Positions 41,305 to 50,740 of a stretch of 64,000 nt of DNA are shown one piece after another. A program made the translations under genes and the position numbers. The stretch comes from Cellulomonas sp. URHD0024 (lineage in GTDB: Bacteria > Actinomycetota > Actinomycetes > Actinomycetales > Cellulomonadaceae). The DNA lies in contig NZ_KE384505.1 in assembly GCF_000426185.1 (NCBI RefSeq), positions 249,741 to 313,740 of the forward strand, written 5' to 3'. The notes beneath the pieces are model-generated. The model saw nothing but the letters and a program-made list of their open reading frames with translations. It had not been told where the DNA came from and ran no database searches. Each line of letters begins with the position of its first letter. Positions within the stretch are counted from its first letter, which is position 1.

Positions 41305-42551
41305 GCGGCGAGGGCGGCGACCGCACCGAGAAGGCCACCGCGCAGCGGATGAAGGAGGTCCACCGCAAGGGCAAGCTCGGGCGGTCGCAGGACCTCGCGT
41401 CGTGGCTCGGTCTGGGTGCCGCGGTGCTCGCGCTGCCGATAGTGATCTCCCGTGGCCGAGCGGCCGGGCTCGAGCAGCTCGCGCAGATGGAGCGGGTGGC
41501 CGACGACCCGACGGTCGAAGGTGCCGTGGCGCTGCTGGAGAGCGCCCTGCGCTCGGTGCTCTCGACGCTCGCGCCCCTGTTCGTCATCCTCATGATCGTC
41601 ACCGTCGGCGTCGGCATGGCGCAGGGCGGCTACCACCCGCAGCGGTTCCGGTTGCACGTGGACCACCTCAAGCCGATGAACGGCCTCAAGAAGCTGTTCG
41701 GTGTGCAGGCCCTGTGGCAGGGCGCCAAGACGCTGCTCAAGTCGGCCGTCGTCGCGCTCGTGCTGATCATGGGCCTCAAGTCGATGGTGCCCGTGCTCAT
41801 GGCGTCCGGGCAGCTGCCGCTGTCGAGCCTGCTGGGCACCGCCTCGAACGGCACGGCCACACTGCTGCGCACCGGCATCGCCGCGGGCCTGCTGCTCGCC
41901 GTCGCCGACGTGATCGTCGTGATGCGACGCAACCGCAAGCAGACCCGGATGACCCTCAAAGAGGTCAAGGACGAGAACAAGCGCACCGAGGGCGACCCGA
42001 TGCTCAAGGGCGCGATCCGCGCCAAGCAGCTCTCGATGAGCCGCAACCGCATGATGTCGGAGGTCGCGACGGCGGACGTCGTCCTGGTGAACCCGACCCA
42101 CGTCGCGGTCGCGCTGCGCTACGAGCCCGGCACCGGGGCGCCCAAGGTCGTCGCCAAGGGTGCCGGCGCCATCGCCGCGAAGATCCGCGAGGAGGCGACC
42201 GACAAGCGCGTCCCGATGATCGAGGACATCCCGTTGACCCGCGCGCTGCACGCCGCGTGCGAGATCGGCCAGGAGGTCCCCGCGCACCTGTTCACCGCGG
42301 TCGCCCGCGTGCTGGCGTTCGTGATGGCCCTGCGCCGTCGCGGTGCGTCCGCCGGGCAGCACCGCGTCCCCGGCGGCCCGACCATCGAGGCCGACGGCAC
42401 CGACCACCGCGCCAAGGCCCGCGCCGCACGGCGGCCCGCCCGCCGTCCTTCCGCTGCGCAGGCCGTCACCACCACAGTGCTAGCCCACAACCTCACCGAC
42501 GGCGCCGACGCGTCGCCGGAGTCGCCCTCGACGAATCAGGTCACGCGATGA
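41301..42551 (+). CDS. flhB: flagellar export gate switch protein FlhB
   Basis: 416 residues. Four membrane helices (about 33-53, 88-108, 146-166, 190-210) and a cytoplasmic domain with the autocleavage site N264-P265-T266-H267 (VLVNPTHVAVALRY). Cleavage lets the gate change from rod-hook to filament substrates with FliK. FlhB's cytoplasmic pocket is the known reader of F-x-x-x-hydrophobic motifs in early substrates. The tail from about 355 is a basic, Ala-rich extension. Four-base overlaps on both sides. Confidence 0.97.
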   Translation: MSGEGGDRTEKATAQRMKEVHRKGKLGRSQDLASWLGLGAAVLALPIVISRGRAAGLEQLAQMERVADDPTVEGAVALLESALRSVLSTLAPLFVILMIVTVGVGMAQGGYHPQRFRLHVDHLKPMNGLKKLFGVQALWQGAKTLLKSAVVALVLIMGLKSMVPVLMASGQLPLSSLLGTASNGTATLLRTGIAAGLLLAVADVIVVMRRNRKQTRMTLKEVKDENKRTEGDPMLKGAIRAKQLSMSRNRMMSEVATADVVLVNPTHVAVALRYEPGTGAPKVVAKGAGAIAAKIREEATDKRVPMIEDIPLTRALHAACEIGQEVPAHLFTAVARVLAFVMALRRRGASAGQHRVPGGPTIEADGTDHRAKARAARRPARRPSAAQAVTTTVLAHNLTDGADASPESPSTNQVTR

Positions 42552-44605
42552 AGAACAAGTCCCTCACGTCGCTCGCGGTGCCCCTGGGCGTCGTCGGCAT
42601 CGTCCTGCTGCTCGTCGTGCCGCTGCCCTCGGCGCTGCTCGATCTCCTGATCGCGCTCAACATCACCGTCTCGCTCGTGATCCTGCTGACCGCGATGTAC
42701 GTCAAGCGACCCCTCGACTTCTCGGTGTTCCCGTCGCTGATCCTGGTCTTCACGCTGTTCCGGCTCGGGCTGAACGTGGCCTCGACGCGACTGGTGCTGC
42801 GCGACGGATTCGCCGGCCACGTCATCGGCGCGTTCGGCGAGTTCGTGGTCGGCGGGTCGCTGGTCATCGGGCTCGTGATCTTCCTGATCCTCGTGGTCAT
42901 CCAGTTCGCCGTGATCACCAACGGTGCCGGCCGCGTGGCCGAGGTCGGCGCACGGTTCACCCTCGACGCCATGCCCGGCAAGCAGATGGCGATCGACGCC
43001 GACCTGAACTCCGGCCTGATCGACGAGGACACGGCCCGTCGGCGCCGCGCGGACGTCGCCGCCGAGGCCGACTTCTACGGCGCCATGGACGGTGGCTCGA
43101 AGTTCGTCAAGGGTGACGCGATCGCGGGCATCATCATCACGATCATCAACCTCATCGGCGGGTTCGTCATCGGCATGGTCCAGCGTGGCCTGAGCGCGAG
43201 CGACGCCCTGCACCAGTACAGCCTCCTGACGGTCGGCGACGGCCTGGTCACCCAGATCCCCGCGCTGCTCCTGTCGGTGGCCACCGGCATCGTCGTCACT
43301 CGTGCGACCGCCGAGGGTGACCTCGGCGCCGTCGCCGCCAAGCAGCTCGGTCAGTCACGCATGGCGCTGCGGATCGCCGGGGGCGGAGCGATCCTGCTGG
43401 CGCTCATGCCGGGCATGCCCAAGGTGCCGTTCGTCCTCGTCGGCGCGACGCTGCTGATCGTGGCGCAGCGCGCCCGCAACACCGAGGTCAAGGAGGAGGC
43501 GGCCGTCCAGGCGGGTGAGCAGGCGAACGCCGTGGCACCGTCGAGCGACAGCCCCGAGCAGCTCATCGAGCAGATGCGCGTGCACACCCTGGAGATCCTC
43601 CTGGCACCCGACCTGGTCGACCTGGTCGGCAGCGGGCCCGACCAGGACCTGCTCGCCCGCGTCCGCGGCCTGCGCCGCAAGACCGCGCTCGAGCTCGGCA
43701 TCGTGGTGCCGCCCGTGCGTACGCGCGACAGCGTCGACCTGCCCCGGTCCACCTACGTCGTCAAGATCGCCGGTGTCGAGGTCGGGCGCGGCGAGGCCCC
43801 CGCGGGCCGCATGCTCGCGCTCGGCGACGACCTCGCCGCCCTGCCCGGCACCACCGTCAACGAGCCGGTGTTCGGGCTGCCCGGCAAGTGGATCCCCGCC
43901 GAGCTCCGGCACGCCGCGGAGATGTCCGGCGCGACCGTCGTCGACCGGGTCTCCGTACTGATCACGCACCTGGGTGCCCTCATCGCCCAGCACGCCTCCC
44001 GTCTGCTGGGACGCGAGGACGTGCGGGTGCTCACCGAGGGTGTCAAGAAGGTCAACCCGTCGGTCGTCGAGGAGCTCATCCCGACGCTGCTCAGCCTGGG
44101 CGAGGTGCAGCGGGTTCTCCAGGGCCTGCTCGCCGAGGAGGTGCCCATCCGGGACCTGGGACGGATCTACGAGGCTCTCACGCTGCGCGCTCGCGTCAGC
44201 ACGGACGCCGAGGGGCTCGTCGAGGCTGCGCGCGCGGCCCTCGGCCCGGCGCTCGGGTCCATGTACGTCCAGGACGACGTGCTCCGCGCGATCACCCTCG
44301 ACCCGTCGCTCGAGCAGAGCCTCGTCGAGGCGATCCGGCCCGGCGAGCACGGCACGCACCTGCTGGTCGACCCGAACCGTCTCGAGTCGATGCTGGGACA
44401 GCTGCGGCACGCGGTCGCCGAGGCGGAGGCCGACGGTCGCACCGTGGTGCTCGCCTGCGCACCCGCGATCCGGCCGGCACTGCGCCGCCTCGTCGCCATG
44501 GGGCTGCCGCGCCTCGCGGTCCTGTCCTACGGTGAGGTCACCGGAGTGGGTGTCCAGGTCGAGACCGTAGGGGCGGTGAGCGGTGTCCCAGCGCTTGCTT
44601 CTTGA
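42548..44605 (+). CDS. flhA: flagellar export gate protein FlhA
   Basis: 685 residues. Eight membrane helices in the first 320 residues, with the conserved FHIPEP-region loop (ARFTLDAMPGKQMAIDADLN, GAMDGGSKFVKGDAIAG); the cytoplasmic domain (about 350-685) forms the substrate and chaperone docking ring. Family end LPRLAVLSYGEVTGVGVQVETVG is present. Start ATG overlaps the flhB stop. It overlaps the next gene by 23 bases. Confidence 0.97.
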   Translation: MKNKSLTSLAVPLGVVGIVLLLVVPLPSALLDLLIALNITVSLVILLTAMYVKRPLDFSVFPSLILVFTLFRLGLNVASTRLVLRDGFAGHVIGAFGEFVVGGSLVIGLVIFLILVVIQFAVITNGAGRVAEVGARFTLDAMPGKQMAIDADLNSGLIDEDTARRRRADVAAEADFYGAMDGGSKFVKGDAIAGIIITIINLIGGFVIGMVQRGLSASDALHQYSLLTVGDGLVTQIPALLLSVATGIVVTRATAEGDLGAVAAKQLGQSRMALRIAGGGAILLALMPGMPKVPFVLVGATLLIVAQRARNTEVKEEAAVQAGEQANAVAPSSDSPEQLIEQMRVHTLEILLAPDLVDLVGSGPDQDLLARVRGLRRKTALELGIVVPPVRTRDSVDLPRSTYVVKIAGVEVGRGEAPAGRMLALGDDLAALPGTTVNEPVFGLPGKWIPAELRHAAEMSGATVVDRVSVLITHLGALIAQHASRLLGREDVRVLTEGVKKVNPSVVEELIPTLLSLGEVQRVLQGLLAEEVPIRDLGRIYEALTLRARVSTDAEGLVEAARAALGPALGSMYVQDDVLRAITLDPSLEQSLVEAIRPGEHGTHLLVDPNRLESMLGQLRHAVAEAEADGRTVVLACAPAIRPALRRLVAMGLPRLAVLSYGEVTGVGVQVETVGAVSGVPALAS

Positions 44606-45716
44606 GGGGTCCGACCTCGCCGAGCTGATGGCGCACGTGCAGAGCGAGTTCGGTCCTGGCGCCCGGGTGATCCGCGCCGAGCGCGTCCGGACCGGTGGCG
44701 TCGCGGGGTTCTTCGCCAGGGAACGGTTCGAGCTCACGATCGACGTGCCCGAGGAGCCCGTCCCACGGCCGCGCGCACTCATGAACCCGCCGACGAAGAA
44801 GCCCGCTGCGCCGGCGCCCGAGGTCGACGGGATCGACGGTCTGCTCGCCGCAGCCGACGCGTATGACGCGCTTCCGGACGGGTCGATGCCCGAGGCGACC
44901 CTCGACGTCCTCGACGACCCCGACGAGGTCGCGCCCGAGCCGGCCGGCCCGAGCGTCAGCACCGGGAGCGCGTCGTTCGCGGGAATCCTCGAGCAGGTCC
45001 GCGCCCTGGCCGGCACGCCGGCCCCGGCCGACATCGAGGTGCCTGCACCGCCCCCCGAGGACCCGCTGCGCGCGTCGCTGCGCGGCATCGGCATCCCCGA
45101 GGCGCTGCTCGGCGGCGCCGGTCCCGTGACGCTGCCGTCCGTCCTCGCCCGCGTGCCCGCTGCGCCCGCGCTGCCCCGCACGCCGGGTTCCGTCCTGGTC
45201 GTCGTCGGCGAGCAGTCCGACGTCGACGCGGTCGCCCTGCTCCTGGCGGAGCGGCTGCGCCTCGACGCCGCCGCCATCTGCGCCGCCGGCGCCCGGCCCG
45301 GCGGTCGTGCCCGTGGCGGTCGCGTCGGGGTCTCCAAGGCCGGCACCGCCGACGAGCTGGCCGCCTGGGTCGAGCGCACCGCCAGCGGGCCCCAGATCGG
45401 GGTGGTCGCCCTCGCGGTCGGACCCGAACCCTCCGACCGCGCCGAGGCCGCCGAGCTGGTCCGCACCTGCGGGGCGGCACAGGTGTGGGCGGTCGTCGAC
45501 GCTCGGACCAAGACGGCCGACGCCACGCGGTGGATGGCCGAGGTGGGCGGTCCAGCGGGGATCGACGCGGTCGCCGTGCGCGGACTGTTCGACACGGCGC
45601 AGCCCGGCACGGTCCTCGACCTCGGCGCTCCGGTGGCCTGGGTGGACGGCATCCCCGCGACGACGGTCGCCTGGGCGGCCGCGCTGGGACAGGCCCTGGG
45701 ACCGTCCGGGAGGTAG
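44583..45716 (+). CDS. FlhF-like protein without P-loop
   Basis: 377 residues. The N-terminus (RLLLEGSDLAELMAHVQSEFGPGARVIRAERVRTGGVAGFFARERFELTID, in part) matches FlhF, the SRP-type GTPase that fixes flagellum number and place. A Pro-rich acidic linker follows. The C-terminal half keeps the SRP-GTPase outline (SVLVVVGEQSDVDAVALLLAERL, VWAVVDARTKTADATRWM, GIDAVAVRGLFDT) but the G-x-x-x-x-G-K-T loop is replaced by GEQSDVDAV, so GTP binding is probably lost. Position directly after flhA is that of flhF. Start GTG lies inside flhA. Confidence 0.75.
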   Translation: MSQRLLLEGSDLAELMAHVQSEFGPGARVIRAERVRTGGVAGFFARERFELTIDVPEEPVPRPRALMNPPTKKPAAPAPEVDGIDGLLAAADAYDALPDGSMPEATLDVLDDPDEVAPEPAGPSVSTGSASFAGILEQVRALAGTPAPADIEVPAPPPEDPLRASLRGIGIPEALLGGAGPVTLPSVLARVPAAPALPRTPGSVLVVVGEQSDVDAVALLLAERLRLDAAAICAAGARPGGRARGGRVGVSKAGTADELAAWVERTASGPQIGVVALAVGPEPSDRAEAAELVRTCGAAQVWAVVDARTKTADATRWMAEVGGPAGIDAVAVRGLFDTAQPGTVLDLGAPVAWVDGIPATTVAWAAALGQALGPSGR

Positions 45717-45797
45717 CGCCCGCCAGGGTCGGCACGGCAGGTCCGGACGTTGTGCGCCACCGGCGCGCATCGCCGCGGGTGGGTACTCGCTACGGGG

Positions 45798-45803
45798 TAG
45801 GGT
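45798..45803 (+). promoter_or_regulatory. candidate -10 box of a leaderless promoter for csrA
   Basis: TAGGGT, six bases, then the csrA ATG at 45810. The 93-base gap after the flhF-like gene and the lack of a Shine-Dalgarno support a separate leaderless transcript. Confidence 0.45.
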
Positions 45804-45809
45804 CGCCGC

Positions 45810-46109
45810 ATGCTGGTGCTCAGTCGTCGCGTCGGGGAGCGGCTCGTGATCGGTGACGACATCGTCGTCACAGTCATCGAGGTCCGCAGTGACGGGGTGC
45901 GGCTCGGTATCGACGCCCCCCGCGAGGTACGGGTGCACCGCGCGGAGGTGCTCGAGGCCGTCCGGGCCGCCAACGTGGACGCCGTGGCGGCCGACGAGAG
46001 CACCGCGGCCGCTCTGCAGCGCCTGGTCCTGCCCCCGCGCCCGACGTCACCCGGTCAGCCCGAGCCAGCTGCCGCGGACTCCTCAGGAACCCCTCCCGCC
46101 GACCGATGA
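45810..46109 (+). CDS. csrA: carbon storage regulator / flagellin translation repressor CsrA
   Basis: 99 residues. Residues 1-60 are CsrA: MLVLSRRVGERLVIGDDIVV with Leu4, and APREVRVHRAEV with the RNA-contacting Arg44. It binds GGA in mRNA hairpins and blocks translation; in Bacillus the target is flagellin and FliW is the antagonist. Both are in this locus. The last 40 residues (PPRPTSPGQPEP...) are an extra unordered tail beyond the usual 61-75 residues. Confidence 0.95.
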   Translation: MLVLSRRVGERLVIGDDIVVTVIEVRSDGVRLGIDAPREVRVHRAEVLEAVRAANVDAVAADESTAAALQRLVLPPRPTSPGQPEPAAADSSGTPPADR

Positions 46110-46169
46110 GGTCGTTCGCCGGGACGCCTCGGTCACGAGTGCGTCACGCGCGGAATCGGGAGGACATCG

Positions 46170-48503
46170 GTGGAGGACATCGACGAGATCGTCCGTGAGT
46201 TCCTGGTCGAGAGCTATGAGAACCTCGACCAGCTGGACCGCGACCTCGTAGCACTTGAGGAGAGCCCCGGCTCACGCCCGCTGCTGGGCAGCATCTTCCG
46301 GACGATCCACACGATCAAGGGCACCAGTGGCTTCTTGGCGTTCGGACGTCTCGAGCGCGTGACCCACGTGGGCGAGAACCTGCTGGTCGAGCTGCGTGAC
46401 GGCAAGCGGTCGATGGACCAGCGGACCACCGACGTCCTGCTGCAGATGACCGACTGCGTGCGTGACCTCCTCACCCACATCGAGGCCGACGGCACCGAGG
46501 GCGAGGTGGCGATCGACCCGGTGATCGAGGCGGTCGACGCGATCCGCAATGCCGGCGCCGCAGCGTCCGAAGCGGGCGCCGCACCTGCGGCCGCTGAGAC
46601 CGTCGCCCACGCCACGGTCGGCGACACCGCCGCAGCGCCGCCCGCGGCAGCAGCGCAGCCCGCGGCCGCAGCGACCCTGGTGGTCGAGCAGCCGGCGCAG
46701 GCCCGTGGCGACGAGCCCGCCCAGAAGATCGGCGCACCGGCCGACAAGCCGCTCGTCCCGACCCAGACGAGCGCCCCGGCGGCCGAGAGCATCTCGGACG
46801 AGGCTGCGGGCTCCCGCGGCGGCGCGGCCGACACCTCGATCCGCGTGGACGTGGAGCTGCTCGACCTCCTCATGGGCCAGGTCAGCGAGCTCGTGCTGGC
46901 CCGCAACCAGATCAGTCGGCTCGCGTCCGGCACCGACGACCCGGACCTGTCCCGGTCCGCTCAGCGTCTCAACCTCATCGCCTCGGAGCTGCAGGAAGGC
47001 GTCATGAAGACGCGCATGCAGCCCATCGAGCACATCTGGTCCAAGATGCCGCGCATCGTGCGCGACGTCGCGGCCGCGTGCAAGCGCGAGGTCACGCTCG
47101 AGATGACGGGCGGCGACACCGAGCTCGACCGCAGCCTGCTCGAGGCCGTCAAGGACCCGTTGACGCACCTCGTGCGCAACGCCGTCGACCACGGCATCGA
47201 GCCGTCGGAGGAGCGCATCGCCGCCGGCAAGCCCGCCAAGGGTGTGCTGACGCTGCGGGCTTACCACTCCGGTGGGCAGGTCGTGGTCGAGGTTGCCGAC
47301 GACGGACGCGGGGTCGACCCCGAGGCCGTCGCCGCCAAGGCCCTGGAGAAGGGGCTGCGCACCCTCGAACAGCTCGACGCGTCCAGCGACGCCGAGCTCC
47401 TGCAGCTGCTCTTCCTGCCCGGCTTCTCCACCGCCGCGAAGGTCACCAACGTGTCCGGCCGCGGTGTCGGCATGGACGTCGTGCGCACCAAGGTCGAGGC
47501 GATCGGCGGCAAGGTCGACATCGACTCGACGCTCGGTGTGGGGACCATCTGGCGCCTGCGCATCCCGCTGACGCTGGCGATCATGCCCGCGCTGACGGTC
47601 GAGTGCGCCGGTGACCTGTACGCGGTGCCGCAGATCAACCTGCTCGAGCTGGTGGCCCTCGACGGCCAGCGGTCGGGTACGGGGATCGAGTACGTGCACT
47701 CCGCTCCCGTCTACCGGCTGCGCGGCGAGCTGCTCCCGCTGGTCTCCCTCGCGGGCAGCCTGGAGATCGAGCAGGGCGCGCGAGAGCTGGAACGCAAGAG
47801 CGTCATCGCGGTCGTGCAGGCGGAGAAGCAGCGTTTCGGCCTGCTCGTGGACCGCGTCCTGAACACCGAGGAGATCGTCGTCAAGCCGCTGGCGACCCGG
47901 TTGAAGTCGATCGGCGTCTACGCGGGTGCCACGGTGCTCGGCGACGGTCGTGTCGCGCTCATCCTCGACGTGCAGGCCATCGCGCGCCGCGCCGTCGTCG
48001 GCAACGTCGAGCAGGCCAACAACGACGCCCGGCGTCGCGCCGAGGAGGATGCAGCCCTGACGCTCGACCTGGAGCGGGTGCTCGTGGTCGGGGTCGACGG
48101 GCGGCGCATCGCGATGCCGCTCGCCTCGGTCGCACGCATCGAGCACCTGCGCGAGGAGCACGTCGAACAGGTCGGTGGCCGCGAGGTCCTGCAGTACCGC
48201 GGCTCGATCCTCCCGATCGCCCGCGTCGCCCGGTTGGTGGGCGCGCCCGCGACCGCCGCGGACGGCGAGCAGCTGGTCGTGGTGTTCACGAACGGTGAGC
48301 GCAGCGCGGGACTCGTCGTCGAGGAGATCTTGGACATCCTCGACGACGACCTCGCGCACCACTCGGACATCGACTACCAGGGCCTGCTGGGCTCCACCGT
48401 CGTCGGCGACCGGGTCACCGAGCTGCTGGACACCCGCGCCGCGATCATCTCGGCGGATGCCCTGTTCTTCGACGCCGACGCCCTCGTAGGAGCCTCGTCA
48501 TGA
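46170..48503 (+). CDS. cheA: chemotaxis histidine kinase CheA with two CheW-like domains
   Basis: 777 residues. P1 domain 1-110 with the phosphorylated His47 in FRTIHTIKGTSGFLAF; Ala-rich linker about 125-205 in place of a clear P2; dimer helix pair about 215-270 (VELLDLLMGQVSELVLARNQ); ATPase domain with N-box HLVRNAVDHGIEPSEER and FLPGFSTAAKVTNVSGRGVGMDVV (in part); then two CheW-like domains (about 445-580 and 625-765) instead of one. It phosphorylates the CheY and CheB proteins encoded downstream. GTG start with GGGAGGAC before it. Its TGA overlaps cheW. Confidence 0.96.
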   Translation: MEDIDEIVREFLVESYENLDQLDRDLVALEESPGSRPLLGSIFRTIHTIKGTSGFLAFGRLERVTHVGENLLVELRDGKRSMDQRTTDVLLQMTDCVRDLLTHIEADGTEGEVAIDPVIEAVDAIRNAGAAASEAGAAPAAAETVAHATVGDTAAAPPAAAAQPAAAATLVVEQPAQARGDEPAQKIGAPADKPLVPTQTSAPAAESISDEAAGSRGGAADTSIRVDVELLDLLMGQVSELVLARNQISRLASGTDDPDLSRSAQRLNLIASELQEGVMKTRMQPIEHIWSKMPRIVRDVAAACKREVTLEMTGGDTELDRSLLEAVKDPLTHLVRNAVDHGIEPSEERIAAGKPAKGVLTLRAYHSGGQVVVEVADDGRGVDPEAVAAKALEKGLRTLEQLDASSDAELLQLLFLPGFSTAAKVTNVSGRGVGMDVVRTKVEAIGGKVDIDSTLGVGTIWRLRIPLTLAIMPALTVECAGDLYAVPQINLLELVALDGQRSGTGIEYVHSAPVYRLRGELLPLVSLAGSLEIEQGARELERKSVIAVVQAEKQRFGLLVDRVLNTEEIVVKPLATRLKSIGVYAGATVLGDGRVALILDVQAIARRAVVGNVEQANNDARRRAEEDAALTLDLERVLVVGVDGRRIAMPLASVARIEHLREEHVEQVGGREVLQYRGSILPIARVARLVGAPATAADGEQLVVVFTNGERSAGLVVEEILDILDDDLAHHSDIDYQGLLGSTVVGDRVTELLDTRAAIISADALFFDADALVGASS

Positions 48504-48916
48504 GCCAGTACGTCACGTTCACGCTCGACGGCAGCCTCTACGGCATCGACGTCGTCCGGGTGCAGGAGGCGCTGCGCGCGCAGAGCCGTACCCGCGTCCC
48601 GCTCGCTCCGGCGACTGTCGCCGGGCTGGTCAACCTGCGCGGCCAGGTGGTCCTCACGATCGACCTGCGCACGTGCCTCGGGCTGGAGTCCCGTCCTGAC
48701 GTCACCGAGCCGATGATGGTCGTCGTCCAGGTGGCCGGCGAGGTCGTGAGCCTGCTGGTCGACAACATCGGCGACGTCATCGACGTGGGTCCCGACTCGT
48801 TCGAGACGCCGCCCGACACGCTCGACCCGACGGTCCGCCCGCTCATCCGTGGCGCCCACAAGCTCGACTCCGGCCTGCTGCTCGTGCTGGACGTCGACCG
48901 CGCCGTCGCTGCTTGA
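48500..48916 (+). CDS. cheW: chemotaxis adaptor CheW
   Basis: 138 residues, a single CheW domain (YVTFTLDGSLYGIDVVRVQEA, GLVNLRGQVVLTIDLRTCLGL, LLVDNIGDVIDV). It couples receptors to CheA in the polar array. ATG overlaps the cheA stop. A small hairpin and a sigma-28-type site follow before the first receptor gene. Confidence 0.97.
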   Translation: MSQYVTFTLDGSLYGIDVVRVQEALRAQSRTRVPLAPATVAGLVNLRGQVVLTIDLRTCLGLESRPDVTEPMMVVVQVAGEVVSLLVDNIGDVIDVGPDSFETPPDTLDPTVRPLIRGAHKLDSGLLLVLDVDRAVAA

Positions 48917-48930
48917 GTCCACCCGTCCGA

Positions 48931-48947
48931 CCCCTCATTCCGAGGGG
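48931..48947 (+). terminator. small hairpin after cheW
   Basis: CCCCTC and GAGGGG form a 6-bp stem with a five-base loop, 14 bases past cheW. It overlaps the -35 part of the next promoter. Weak. Confidence 0.35.
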
Positions 48948-48961
48948 CTAGCAGCCGATCG
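48934..48961 (+). promoter_or_regulatory. candidate sigma-28 promoter of the first chemoreceptor
   Basis: CTCATT, 14 bases, then GCCGATCG. The -10 is part of the palindrome AGCCGATCGGCT. Leader of about 37 bases with a TAAGGAGAA ribosome site. Confidence 0.45.
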
Positions 48962-49004
48962 GCTGAAACGCGGGCCGCCAGTGTCCGGTACCTAAGGAGA
49001 ACCC

Positions 49005-50636
49005 ATGTCGACGACCCTGCCCGCGACCGGCGCAGCCGTGCCGCGCCGCCGCGCCGCTTGGCTCGTGGACCGTTCGGTCCGCCTCAAGGTGCTCGCCCTG
49101 ACCGCGCTGTTCGGCGTCACGGCGCTCGCCCTCGGGGTGTCCGCGTACCGCAACATGGAGGACATGGCGTGGGACACGAGCCGGGTCGCCGACGTCATCA
49201 CGGACCTGACCACGCCGCTCGACATCGTGCACCAGGACCAGCTCAAGGCCCGGATGATCGTGGCTCAGCTCGCGGCGCTCTCGACCCCGGAAGCGCGCGA
49301 CTACTGGCTGTCGGAGCAGACGGCCAACGACGCCGAGCTCGACCAGGCGATGGCCACGTTCGAGGCGAACGGCGGCGCCGAGGTCGGCGAGTGGGCGACC
49401 TTCACCGCGGCCTTCGCCGAATGGCGCTCGGCGCGTGACTCCCAGCTGGTACCCGCCGCGCTCAGCGGTGACCAGGCGCAGTACGAGGACATCCTCGACC
49501 GGGTCACGGAGCCGCTGAAGTCGACCTATGTGGACGCGCTGGACGTCACGGCAGAGGCGGCGACCGACAAGGCGCTGCACATCTCGTCCCACGTCCAGAA
49601 GCAGGCCGACGCCGTCGGTCGTCAGCAGCTGCTCATGCTCGCCCTCGCCCTGATCGGCGTGAGCGTCGCCGGCGCCGCGCTCGCCACGTGGATCCGCAAC
49701 GCCATCCGCAAGGTGCAGGTCTCGCTCGAGGCGCTCGCCGGCGGCGACCTGACGGTGCGCGCCGTCGTGGCCAGCCGCGACGAGATCGGCCAGATGGCCG
49801 CGTCGCTGACCGTCGCGCAGGACGCCCTGCAGCAGACCCTCGCCGGGGTCATCGAGACGTCCCAGACGGTGGCTGCTGCCGCCGAGGAGCTGTCGGCGTC
49901 GTCGCACGAGGTCGCCTGGGGTTCCGACGAGACGAGCGCGCAGGCGGGCGTGGTGGCCGCGGCCGCCGAGCAGGTCTCGCGCAACGTGCAGGCGGTCGCC
50001 GCGGGCGCCGAGCAGATGGGCGCCTCGATCCAGGAGATCGCCCAGAACACCGTCCTGTCCGGCACTCACGTCGCCCACGCGATGAGCCTCGCAGAGTCGG
50101 CCAACGACCAGGTGGCTCGCCTCGGGGAGTCGTCGCGCCAGATCGAGAACGTGGTCAAGACGATCACGGCCATCGCCGAGCAGACCAACCTGCTCGCCCT
50201 CAACGCGACGATCGAGGCCGCTCGCGCCGGAGAGGCCGGCAAGGGCTTCGCGGTCGTGGCGGGCGAGGTCAAGGACCTTGCCTCCGAGACCGCCCGGGCC
50301 ACCGAGGACATCGTCCGCCGGGTCGAGACCATCCAGTCCGACACCGCGGGCGCGGTGGAGGCCATCGGTCAGATCTCGGTCGTGATCGAGTCGATCAACG
50401 ACGTGGCGATGGTCATCGCGGCGGCGATCGAGGAGCAGACCGCGACGACGAACGAGATGTCGCGCGGCGTGACCGAGGCCGCGACCGGTTCCGGCGAGAT
50501 CGCGACCAACATCTCGGGGGTCGCCTCCTCGGCGGCGTCCTCTTCACAGACGCTCGGGCAGATGGGCGACGCCGTGAACGAGCTCGCCCGCATGTCCACC
50601 GACCTGCGCACCCGCGTGTCCGCCTTCACGTTCTAG
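49005..50636 (+). CDS. methyl-accepting chemotaxis protein 1 (four-helix-bundle sensor)
   Basis: 543 residues. Membrane helices about 29-49 ([21 protein letters not shown]) and 207-227 ([20 protein letters not shown]); between them a four-helix-bundle sensor domain of about 155 residues with no identifiable ligand. HAMP about 228-280 ([20 protein letters not shown]), then the signalling hairpin with tip [29 protein letters not shown] sequence (in part) and methylation helices. No C-terminal CheR-tether pentapeptide. Strong ribosome site TAAGGAGAACCC. First of three receptors in tandem. Confidence 0.95.
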   Translation: MSTTLPATGAAVPRRRAAWLVDRSVRLKVLALTALFGVTALALGVSAYRNMEDMAWDTSRVADVITDLTTPLDIVHQDQLKARMIVAQLAALSTPEARDYWLSEQTANDAELDQAMATFEANGGAEVGEWATFTAAFAEWRSARDSQLVPAALSGDQAQYEDILDRVTEPLKSTYVDALDVTAEAATDKALHISSHVQKQADAVGRQQLLMLALALIGVSVAGAALATWIRNAIRKVQVSLEALAGGDLTVRAVVASRDEIGQMAASLTVAQDALQQTLAGVIETSQTVAAAAEELSASSHEVAWGSDETSAQAGVVAAAAEQVSRNVQAVAAGAEQMGASIQEIAQNTVLSGTHVAHAMSLAESANDQVARLGESSRQIENVVKTITAIAEQTNLLALNATIEAARAGEAGKGFAVVAGEVKDLASETARATEDIVRRVETIQSDTAGAVEAIGQISVVIESINDVAMVIAAAIEEQTATTNEMSRGVTEAATGSGEIATNISGVASSAASSSQTLGQMGDAVNELARMSTDLRTRVSAFTF

Positions 50637-50740
50637 AGCGCCGCCGCACCCTCGCGGCCGCCCCTTCCCAGCCCTCTCCCGACCCCGCGCCCCTGCCGTC
50701 GATCGGGGGAACGACGACAGACCGCATCCCGGAGGACCCC

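Noticed and set aside
50698..50705. GTCGATCG before receptor 2, and the same at 52769 before receptor 3, as sigma-28 sites
   Set aside because: The -35 position does not fit in either case; these genes may be read through from receptor 1.
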